Origin: Flectonema sp. DT1601
Taxonomy: Eukaryota; Euglenozoa; Diplonemea; Diplonemida; Diplonemidae
NCBI GenBank assembly: GCA_964019425.1
Contig: OZ025820.1
Span: 930,001 to 994,000 of the forward strand
Length of the DNA: 64,000 bases
Direction of reading: 5' to 3'
Of the stretch, positions 24,166-34,817 are shown in pieces. The notes under the pieces were generated by a model that saw nothing but the letters and a program-made list of their open reading frames with translations, did no database searches and had not been told where the DNA came from. The position numbers were made by a program, and so were the translations under genes. Numbering within the stretch: the first letter of the stretch is position 1; every line of letters begins with the position of its first letter.

Positions 24166-27100
24166 ATGAGTGACTTGGATTCTGATTCATCGACAAATCG
24201 GTTTGAGAGTCTTACCACTTCGAGTAGTGGCAGCGGTGGTGTTGTAGTCCGACCTAGCAGAGGAGCTCCCAGCACCAGTTCTTCAAATTCTGACTCTGAA
24301 GACTCCAATGACATCTCTCCCCGAAGGCGCGCCTGGCAGAATCGAATCGACGATCTGACCGACAGCGATGACGAAGACAACGCAAAGCTCAAAAAGAATG
24401 CCAAAGAACAAGAAGAACAAGCAGCTCGCGAGAAGAAACTCCGCGAAGAGGAGGAAGCGAAGAAGAAACTCCGCGAAGAAGAGGAAGCGAAAGAGAATGA
24501 TCGCAAGGCCCGAGCTGTTGAAGAAGAAAAGCGAAAAAAAGAATTGGAATCGAGAAGGGCTGATGAAAAACGACAAGAGGCACTTCGACAGAAAGCTGCA
24601 GAAGACTCGCGGCGGCTTGAAAAGGAAGAAGAAGCTGAAAAGGAACGAAAGGAGGGTGCAGCACGAGGGGAAAAGCTTCGACGAGAAGAAGAAGCTCGCC
24701 AGAAACAACTGGAAGCAGAAAAACAGCAGCAACAGACTCAAAATCCCCCTGAAGATGCTCTCAGTGACGAGGAGGAGCTGCGTAGAGAACGAGAAGAACT
24801 TGAAGCAGTTCGGCAGAATAGAAATAATGAGCAGCAAGAACAAACATATTCAGATCGCTCTCCTTCACCATCTTTAGAATCCCTGCCTGATGGAACAGAA
24901 GAAACTCCTGTAAAACAAGTAATAAAGATTACACCAGTTGATAAATCTACAATCACACTCGAAGAGATTAGAACTCACATGATGGAATTATATGAAAAAC
25001 ATGATCCCTCGAAGATAAGTACAGTCGATGACATCCTTTCAACGTATCCTGGCAGAGAAGCTAATTTCTTAGACGCCCTCAGTAAAAGGTTTAATGGAGT
25101 TCCTTTCTTCTCTCCGAAGTCTAGAGCAGCTTCTCCTATGCAGACTCCAAGTAGGAGTACTTCTCCAACTAAACTTGAAAGGCAATTCGTTTCTCTCCTC
25201 TCGTCACCATTTCTTAGTACCCTTGAAGAGTACCCAGACTTTAAAAGTTATTGCCAGCAGCTACCATCTGAACAATATTCTTTCATTAAGTCGAATTGGT
25301 CGGCTTCAAAAATTGATTCTTTACATTCGATTCTTGTTGACGCCGTGAAGAACAGACTCTTTAATGTAACAAGTACGACCGAGAAGTTATCCTCACCAAG
25401 AAGTCAACAATCTCCCAGTGATGAGATACTTCAGAATCTACTCTCAATGTCGTTAAAGGAAGCTCTGAGAAGATATGAAAGATTTGAAGGATTTTATAAC
25501 CAACTTAGTGAAGATCGTAAGATCCCTTTCTCTGACTGGAGTATGAGGAATAGTGGTAAGCTGAAGGCGATATTATCTCCCTGCATCAGTCTCGGATACT
25601 TCAGTCAACCAACTAGAGAAGTAGCCCGACCATCTCAACAACGACAACAACAGGAAGAAGAAGACGAAGAACTCCCCGACAATGTTAAAAACCTACTCTC
25701 CATTCCACTATTAGAAGTCTGTGAGAGCTTCCCTTCAATTATGAAGTACCTCGAAACATTATCTGAATATCAACAGGGTGAGTTTGAACAGAATTGGGGA
25801 TTGAGAGGAATAAAGAAGACTCGCGTGCATCTCATAAAACTTATAGAAATGGGTTGCTTCAAATCACCGACACCTCCATCAACTTCTAAGAATTTGGATG
25901 AACTGAAAGGAGTACTCGCTGTTAGTTTTAACCAAACGCTGTTGGCCTATCCGAACTTCAAGTCAGAGTTACGAGAACTAACTGTTGAAAAGAGAGTTAT
26001 GATAGAAAGCAATTGGGGTGTTGAGAATGTCGAGAAACTTTCTCACATACTCGATGGGTTTATTGAGTGTTTTAGAGACTCAGAAAGTGATGTTATTCTT
26101 CAAGACGTGCTCTCATCACATTCCTCATTAGAAGAAGCGAAATCTGCTTTTCCAAATCTTTCGATTCATCTGAAGGAAGTTGATTGCTCGGCTGTTGATA
26201 TCATTCAAAACAATTGGAGTGTTCGAAACCTCACAAAGTTAGCTCCAATTCTTCGAGGAATCATCGACGCTTTTACAATCTCTACGGAACCAATCTGTTC
26301 CCCATCACCAGATGATACAGACCCAATTATTGAGAAGCTCCTGTCGGGAACATTCCAAAACGTTCTTACTACATATCCTCTGTTTAAATCAAAATTTGAA
26401 ATGCTCGAATCAGGCAAACGAGTCATAATTGAAAGCAACTGGGGTACTCAAAATATTAAGAAATTGACTCCACTCTTATTACCCTTTATTAAAGATGATT
26501 GTTTTAATCCTCCAGACTTGGATGAGGCAGCAGAATCCACATCAAGAGATGTGGAAGTAATTTCAAATGCGTTGTCACAAACATTTCAAGAAGTGTCGTT
26601 AAATAAGAGTTTTAGAGAGGAATTTAATAAACTTGATTCGTCAAAACGTATCATCTTAGAATCAAATTGGGGAATTCAAAACACTAAGAAACTAACACCA
26701 ATACTACTTCCTTTTGTTAAGTTAAATTGCTTTACAACACAGTCTGATGAGAATGAGGAAGGAGTAGTTGAACATTTATTAAGTCAACCCTTCGATGATG
26801 TTATCGATAGTAATCCGGGATTCAAATCAGCGTTTCAGAAGATGGAACTCGGACAGAAGATTCACCTCGAAAGCAACTGGTCAGTTAAAAACACATCAAA
26901 GATTAAAACAACGGTAACTGCTTTGGTAGATTCAAATTGTTTTGGAAAAAGTTCTGCAAAGGAAGCAGAAATAATCCTAAATATCATAAGTAAACCTTTA
27001 CAGGACGTGTTTAGAGAATTCCCGAAATTTAAGGAAAGGTTTCACGTGTTGAATGGAGGTGACCGAGTGATGGTTGAAGAACTTTGGGGTTCGACACAAA

Positions 27101-30100
27101 ACTTTAATAAATTAGAATCAAAACTTGCAGTTCTCGTATCTGAAGGATGCTTTGAACCTGAAAGTGACTGCGGACCTGCTGTTACTCCTAAAGAGTTGCT
27201 TAGCCTCCCTTTAAAGGAAGTCTGTCAGCAGTACCCATCATTTAAACAAGGTTTCGATGGACTCTCTGCAAGAGATCGAATTTGCATCGAGTGCAATTGG
27301 GGATTCTCACCCGACAGAATGAGAAAGACGGAACACATTCTAAACCCACTTCTGCAACAAACGATCCCAAACCTTTCTCCATCACCAACCGGGAAAGAAA
27401 CGAAAGATCCTGAAGAGCGTGAGACTCCTGCAGACGGAATGTTCCGCCCAGTTATCAGTACGCAGAATTCTCCTGCTCCTGTTTCCCCATTCTCAATTGA
27501 TCAGTGTGAGAATGACGACAAAGGCATCGAGTCACTTGCTGCGGGAGATTCCTCACAAGTCAGTAGCAAGGGAGTGACTGTTATTATTAACGGCAACAAG
27601 TCGGTAGTTAAACTTCCTGACGGATCTGATATTAGTGATCTACTTCAGCACTGCGCCACTACTAACGATGTTGAGTTAGAGAGTTTACCAGCTGGTGAAC
27701 TACAAGCGTTAGACCAGAGTGGAAGTACTTTAAGTAATAGATTAGATCTTTCAAAGATTGCTTCAGATAAATACGTCACAATCAGAAAGAGAGCACCTCT
27801 CTCAATTCCTTCTCCGGTAACACCAACGGCAACTGTTAAACAGGTAGTGATAGCTCCACCAGTCACTCCTCCTGAAGTTGGTATCCCTCCATTGCCGATA
27901 ACATCCACACCTCCCACTCAAGAGGCTGAACTGCACACTAAAACTCCAATAAAAGCATCGATCTTATCTCTTGAGGTTGGCTGTACTGCTACAGCAAATC
28001 GTATTCCTCTCGCCCCTTCTCTGAAAGGTCGTCGTGGAATTGTTCAATCAATTAAAGGAGATGATGTATCTATTCAGGTGTGTTGTTGAGTTGATAAAAG
28101 TTTGATTCGCTGAAAATGTTAATAAAAATAAATAAACAACAACAGTTCCCACGCCCCTGGGGCACCAGAGTAATATCAAAAGAGCTGCTGCGAGTAGTGG
28201 CACCAGCCCCGATATCTGCGAAGCCTTCCTCAATGAAAAAGCCGTCTGCTGTAAAGAAACCTTCTGTGGCGAAGACACCCCTCAGGAAGTCATCTGCGAT
28301 GAAGTCTCCCATTCAGAAATCATCAGCTGTGAAAGCAAAGACAGCTCGAGTGGTATGTTTTTCATTCTTTAATTGGGTGGAGGGCAACATTACGTTCTGG
28401 TGATTTAAACAAAAAAAACTAAGCAGCGTAAAACTGAGGTCGGACCCGGTGCCTGGGAGATCAACGAAGGAACAGTACATCAAACTAGTCAAATTAGTTT
28501 AACAGAAATGAGCTCACCTTCTAAAAGAAGAGTTCCTCTCAGATCGAAGAGTGTTGAAGGAAGAAAGGCCTCTTGGAAGCCGTCATCTGAAGGATTTGAT
28601 GCGAGTTTTGTAAGAGAATGGAAGTTCTCACCCAGTACTGTGATTAAACCATTTTCATATAGTACTCTTGTTGGAAAGGGAAAGTCTATTCAAGAAGAAG
28701 TCCCTTGTCCTGATTGCGGTACTGAGCTAGGTAAAGGAGGATACTGTAAAGTATCAGGTGCTGCTCATCTCGTTGAAGAACCTTCAAAACCTCGCAGACT
28801 AACTCAGACTGAGCAGGAAGTCAGCACCAATCGAATGGCCATCGCACCTGAAGTATCTCAAAAACGATGGGTGCTGCAGGATGCCAAAGACAGTTCAATG
28901 ACTCCGCCTCCAAATGGATTTGCTCGAAGGTCTCGCACTCCGTCACCATCTAGAACACCGAGAAGGCAATTAAATTTACATTTACTTTCTAATAATTCTG
29001 ACAGCATAATAAAAGATCGAAAGAAGAAGAAAAAGAAAACGAAGAAGAAGAAAGTGAAAACCTACAGATCTCCAGGTCACAGTGATCACTTTACTGAATC
29101 ACCAGGAAGTGAATTAGGAACTGTAATAATAAAAGGTTTACACGAACCATTCTTATCATTAAATGGAACGTATCAAGAGATTCGTAGAGATCGTTATCGA
29201 AACATCAACAGTGATGCTACTATTTCACATGTTGAAGGAAGATGGAGATTAAATGACACACGAGACAAGAACACCTGGTTGTTTAGTTTTGATCATTTGT
29301 TTGGTCAGTGGAAACGAAGTCCAACAAACTCACACAAAGACTTTTGTGGTGTTGCGGGATGTGCTTACCCACACATCACTAAAGCAACTCCATCAAAATC
29401 ACATAAATCACCTCCTTCAATTAGAAAGACTGAGACTGGTGATCCGATGACTATTCAAATTCAAAACCTTGAACTCGATAGATTCGAACATTTAAATGGA
29501 ACTTATGAATTGTGTTCAAGACGTCTATACCAACATATTAAAGAATCAGCGATTATCTACTACTCTGATGATAGATGGAGACTTAATGATACTGATGATA
29601 TTACAGGTTGGATATTTAGTAATCCTTCACTATTAGGACAATGGTTTGAGGATCCAACATCAGCTGACTTCACTGCTGTTGTTGGATGTAAGTATCCATT
29701 AGTGACTCACTACGCACCTCCTCCAATTCCTGAATCTACTCTCAGGAGGATGTTGAGAGACTTCTATCGAAATATTGGAGTTGGAATCCCTTCTGGTAAG
29801 ATCCAGAGTAAAGTTGATAAGTTTCTCGGAGGGTCCTCAACTGATGAGTTGACGAATTTCTTACTCCGAAAGTACCCAAACAGTACTGAAGCAGATATGC
29901 CGTGGTGCCGATATGAGTACGTTGAGGATGACGACAAGAGTGCAAACACTGCTATGCTGCAATCTAAAATAAACTCCCCGCAGCTCAACGGGAACACTAC
30001 TTCGCTTTCTGAGGAATCAAATTCGAAAACTTTGAATGGAAGCCAACCTCTGTTGGCTGATCAGTTGGTCGACTTCTTTTCAAAAAACGATCCAAAGCAA

Positions 30101-32314
30101 ACCATTGAAGACGTCAATCAACTAACTCATCGATTTGAGAATGACAGACCAGCGTTGGGAAGTTTGTTACTTCAAAAGTACCCAAATTTATCAGAAGCTG
30201 ACCTGCCGTTTCTAAAGTCCGGACAGCATGAGGTACCTCGACAAATGGAAGCCCAACTCGCAGAATTTTTCTCAATTCACGACACTCAACGTTCTCGTAA
30301 TGACATCACCCGACTGACAGATCGCTTTGAGCACGACCCTCAAGGTCTTGCAGACTTGCTGACTCAGAAGTATCCAAACTCAAGGAGTGATATTCCCTCG
30401 GAGTGGATATCAAGTTCTCAGACTCAAATGGAAACTGACCTAGCGGCCTTCTTTAAGAAACATGATGATCGTCGAACACCCGTAGACATCTCTCGGCTGA
30501 CTGATCGCTTCGAGCACGACCAGAGTGCTCTGGCAGAGCTACTTATTCAATCTTATCCTAATTCAGTGTCTGACATCCCAGAGCTTTGGGTTGAGAAGCA
30601 ACAAAGTGAAATGGAATACCAGCTGTCAGAATTCTTTAAGAAACATGACACCGAGAGAACACAAAGTGACATCAAACGGTTAGCTGAGCGCTTTGAGAAT
30701 GACTGCGATGCTCTCGGTGAATTATTGTTACAAAAATACCCAAATAGTGAACAAGACATTCCCTGGTTGTTGGGTAGCAGTAAAAAAGAAACATCAGATC
30801 TACTTCCTCAACTCAAACAGTTCTTTGAAAAACACGACCCTAAACATCCTTCAGAAGATGTCATAAGATTATCTGAGCAATTCGGAGATAATAAACCTCG
30901 TTTGAGTGAAATTCTACTACAAAAATATCCAGACAGTATCGGGGACATGGTGTGGAATTCTGACACTGCAGTACTGAGAGAACAGTTAGAGGAATATTTT
31001 AATATCGAAGATCCACTTATTCACGCTTCAGAGATCCAGGCACTAGTCGACTCTTACAAATCTGATGCTGCTGGGCTCACAGAACATCTCGAAAAGAAGT
31101 TTCCAAAATCCATTAAAAACATGCCATGGGTCAATCAAGATGGATGTTCCATTCTCAGTGGCGCGATTTCTCCGGTAGCTGAGAACAAATGTAGCGAACT
31201 CTTACTGGAGCAGCAAGCAATTCAATTCTTTAACAAGAACGACCCGCTGATGCAAACTGCGGAGATCAAGTCTCTCTTACAAGAAATTCAATTCAACGCA
31301 ACTCTACTAACAAAGTCTGTACTGAAGTCTCACCCCGGCAGTGAATCAGATATGAGATGGTTGTGTGACGTATTACCACAGATGTTGGATAATTACTTTG
31401 AGAAACATGACCCGCTGAAGGAACTGTTTGAGATCAAATCGTTGTCAACTGAGTACCAAAATAATTTATATTCTCTTTCGACAAAATTACTAAAACAATA
31501 CCCAAACACCAAAACTGATATGGAATGGTGGTCGGGTACTTTAGAAAGTGAAGTTCAATCGTATCTCAACAAACACAATTCATCTTTATCGACAATATTA
31601 GAAGTTCGTCGACTTATCCAACAACACGACGACAGTTCAAATCTGGCGAAGTCACTTTTGAGTAAATATCCAAATACAGAATCTGACATCCTCTGGTGGA
31701 CTCCACCAGCATACGATGCAACTATTGTGTTGCAGTCTCAAATTAGTAAATACTTTTCAAGATATAAACCCTCAGCATCTGAAGAAGATAGTCATCGCCT
31801 TGCAAAACGATACCAATCAGACACTAGATCTCTAACAGCAATCTTACTTGGGAAGTATCCAGGAAGTCGTAAAGAAATGCTTTGGGATGATGATGGATCA
31901 TCATTCAGTGATGAGACTGGTTGTAGTAAAGAATCTCCAGCATCCGCAAGGAATGAGCTGCTGTTACTTAAAAACATGATGACACTCGAAAACCAACACC
32001 AGACTTCTCACAGTCAGACTCAACATGAAGAACAGTCGGAGTACTCGGAGTTGGAAGTTTCGTTCATCAGAACTCGCTCTCAATTAACAGCTCGTGAAAA
32101 GGAAGTCCTTCGAAAGAAGGAAGAACACAACCGTCTTGCTGCAATAAAACGAGAAGTTGCTGCTGCTCAGGAAAAAAGAAAGCGAGAGGAAGCTGAAGAG
32201 AAGAGTCGACTCGAAGCACAGCAAGACATTCCAGAGATGTCCCCTTCTCGTAGTGTGAGACAAGAGGAAAAGAAACCGAAGCGCGATGACTCCGGTTGTT
32301 GCGTTATTTCCTAA
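24166..32314 (+). CDS. Giant repeat scaffold protein (2668 residues) with C-terminal CaaX-like box
   Basis: Exons 24166-28077, 28146-28352 and 28427-32314 join in phase 0, fusing what look like separate frames. Order: Ser/Asp-rich start; charged coiled coil (about residues 70-235); one KHD-type unit (about 265-315); ten W-motif repeats of about 56 residues (345-1065, core IESNWG-x2-N-x2-KL); a ubiquitin-like stretch (about 1133-1212); a basic Lys/Pro/Ser linker partly encoded by exon 2; a CPDC-x9-C-x6-H zinc-knuckle-like motif (about 1460); two copies of an RWRLNDT...GQW domain (about 1610-1690 and 1722-1800); eleven tandem KHD repeats (FFKKHD...LLLQKYPNS...DIPW, about 1805-2540); coiled coil; and the end GCCVIS, a prenylation-type CVIS box. 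Probably a membrane-tethered scaffold. No overall family recognised. T-rich AG at 24109. Confidence 0.82.
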
Positions 32315-33172
32315 AGTACTATCACTCTTACAATCAGAATATAATATATCAAATCATTAAATTCAACATCACATGTTCTACACATCCCTCGCTTGTTCTT
32401 CGTTGATTCGTTCTATTTGTTTCTCCTTTGGTTCTTTGTCATCATTTCAATTTCTTATTTTTTTGTCATATCTCGTGTTCCTTTTGTACACTATTATTGT
32501 TATTTATTGTAGGAGTGGTTTTATTTGTTTATTTTAAAAAAAAATTTTTTTTTTGAGCACTGCTATCCAATTAGTTCGCTAAAACTATAAAAATTGTGAC
32601 TTCGTAGCCCGCTACCTTTCCCTCAAATGAATCTAACAGCGACTGCGGGTAATTAATCCTCACTCTGTTTGATAATGGGAAGGCGGGTTTTACATGTGGC
32701 CTTCTTCAAGCACTTGGTGATTGAATGTCTTGAGCTTTTATGTTATCATTGATGAGGACTTTTGGTCGATTTTTTTTTTTTTTTTGTTGCTTATTTGTTT
32801 TGTACACTTCACTCCTGTAGCTTCTATGAGAGAAAATAAAGAAAAGAAAGAAAAAAAAAAAAAAAAGGAAAAAAGGAAAAGGAAATAACCTGATGTAGCA
32901 ATACGTTTTTTGTGTTTAGTAAAAATTCTTTTTATTTTTTCCCTTTGAACTTGATGTTCGACTGTTCTTGGAGGTCGTGCTTTATTTAAAAAAAAAAAAC
33001 TATATGAGCTGTTTTTGTATTTCAATGGGATTCTTTTCTTGTATTTTTGCCAACCCGCCCCAAGCATGCAAAGGTGCTGGCAGTGGGAAGGCCTTTAAAA
33101 AAAAAAAAAAAAAAGTGTTAAATAAACAATAATTGTAAAAAGTAAATGTGGCAGCAGTATTTGAATTTTCGG

Positions 33173-33204
<32 letters not shown>

Positions 33205-33977
33205 TTTCTCGAAAACTTTTTTAACTTTTACGATTTAGTCAGTTGTTTTAATCGTTTTTTTTTTTTTTTTCGTAGTATCTGAAGAGCAAAAAAAAAAAAA
33301 AAAGGAAAGGAAAGGAAAGGAAAGGAAAGTAAAGTCGTGTTGTGCGTGACTTTTTTCGACCTGAACACGGGGCCAAGTGAAATCTTAATTGAAAGTATTT
33401 AATAAAACTAAACATGAGTATTACCAGTGAGCTGAATGACTGATCTCTCATAAGCATATCTCGATAATTAACAGTTGTGGGTACGAAATCAAAGTGAAGG
33501 TTAAATCAATTTAGATGTTTTTGACGAGTAGGAAGACATTCATAGCGAGTCGTACTTTTATTCTTTCTTCTTGAAATCAAACTGTGAGTATGACAAGTAG
33601 TGCCACTCGTTTGTAGGGAGGTAACACCACAACCATATTTAAATAATTTTAAAAAAAAAGAAAGAAAGAAAAAGCCTTAATTACTAAACAGTACTTAGAT
33701 ATTTCAGATGTTTTTTTTTATCTAATTCATGTCTTTGAAAAACAATAATTTTGTATTTTTCCTTTTACAGAATACCATAGAGAGCACCCCATCGGGAAGA
33801 GGATCACAGCTGTGGTTAAATATTGTTTTTGGGTTGTATTTCCGGAAGAGTTGGTTTTCGTTATCCCAGTTTGCGTGTTCTTATTAAATATTTTCACCCC
33901 CGTTCAGTAGCTGCTTTAGTTGGTGAGCAACCACCTAACAAATAATTTATTAAAAAGGAAAGAGCTACTTGATTACA
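32315..33977. other. Intergenic, homopolymer-rich, no gene seen
   Basis: Spacer of 1.66 kb with T/A runs, including about 30 T at 33174-33203, and an (AAAGG)n microsatellite at about 33299-33329. Acceptor-like pyrimidine-rich AGs lie at 33774-33775 (TTTTTCCTTTTACAG) and at 33907 (TATTTTCACCCCCGTTCAG), the latter 70 bases before the dynein light chain ATG. Confidence 0.6.
33299..33329. repeat. (AAAGG)n microsatellite
   Basis: About six copies of a 5-bp unit directly after an A-run. Confidence 0.85.
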
Positions 33978-34427
33978 ATGGCGAGTCATGCAGTTGTGAG
34001 GTGTGTCTCTAACGTCACTCTAACGTCTCTCTAACGTCACTCTAACGTCACTCTAATGTATTATTACTAATACTAGTACTAGTACTCTAGGACGTGGGTT
34101 GTAAAATATCACAAACAGAATATCCGATATGCCCAAAGACATGGAAGCTTTTGCGATTGCCACTGCAATAGATGCCCTTGACAGGTTTGTATTGTGTGAG
34201 ATGATTGTTTTTTTTCCATTTGTGAAATCATAAGAAAAACTCAAAACAGGTACAACACTGAAAAAGATGTTGCCTCGCATATTAAAAAGGAATTCGATCG
34301 TAAGCACGGACAAACCTGGCATGCTTTCGTAGGACGAAATTTCGGTTCACAAGTGACCCACGAGGTGGGGCACTACATATATTTTTATCTTGGGCAGTCT
34401 GCTTTCTTAATCTTCAAGTCAGGATAG
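33978..34427 (+). CDS. DYNLL: Dynein light chain LC8
   Basis: A small three-exon gene: 33978-34000, 34119-34184 and 34250-34427, giving 88 residues (LC8 is normally 89). Exon 1 is only 23 nt (MASHAVV plus two bases). Splicing yields [20 protein letters not shown], and the last exon holds the strongly conserved [20 protein letters not shown] and NFGSQVTHE segments and ends in FKSG. LC8 is the dimeric hub of dynein and of many other complexes, in cytoplasm and flagella. The end reads [16 protein letters not shown] where most LC8 proteins have QVAILLFKSG, a mild divergence. Intron ends are GTGTGT...CACAAACAG and GTTTGT...CAAAACAG. Confidence 0.95.
34007..34058. repeat. 11-bp direct repeats (CTCTAACGTCA) in LC8 intron 1
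   Basis: About five imperfect copies of CTCTAACGTCA right after the donor site, followed by a short palindromic ACTAGTACTAGT stretch near 34072-34085. Confidence 0.8.
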
Positions 34428-34817
34428 ATAAAGATCATTGCCATGAGAACCTTATAGTCAACTTACTGGTGGATCTCGACTGAAGCTCTGCTGCTCTGTT
34501 ATTTGTTTGAATATTGTTGTTGGGGCCGTCTCGGTGACCCACCCGATCCGTAACAAGCCGCAAGGCTTTTTTAGTTAACTCTCCCGAGAGTACATTTTGA
34601 CGTTGGAATAGTCGCACTACTTCGGAAGCCGCAAGGCTTCCCGCGGCTCAGTTAGTTTGTGGAATTGAAGAACTACTTCGACTTCAAGAAGTTTATTAAT
34701 TTTTGACTTTTTCAAATCCTTTCTTAACAATTTAATGAACCCAATTCACGATGGGTAATCAGACTGTTTGCTCTGTTCTACTTACCTTCTTATTAGGAGG
34801 GAGGATTTTATAATAAT
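34428..34817. other. Intergenic with two GNRA-type hairpins
   Basis: Spacer of 390 bases. AAGCC-GCAA-GGCTT (34555-34568, followed by T6) and GGAAGCC-GCAA-GGCTTCC (34624-34641) are perfect hairpins sharing a GCAA tetraloop. CTGTTCTACTTACCTTCTTATTAG ends at 34796, 21 bases before the next ATG. Confidence 0.65.
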
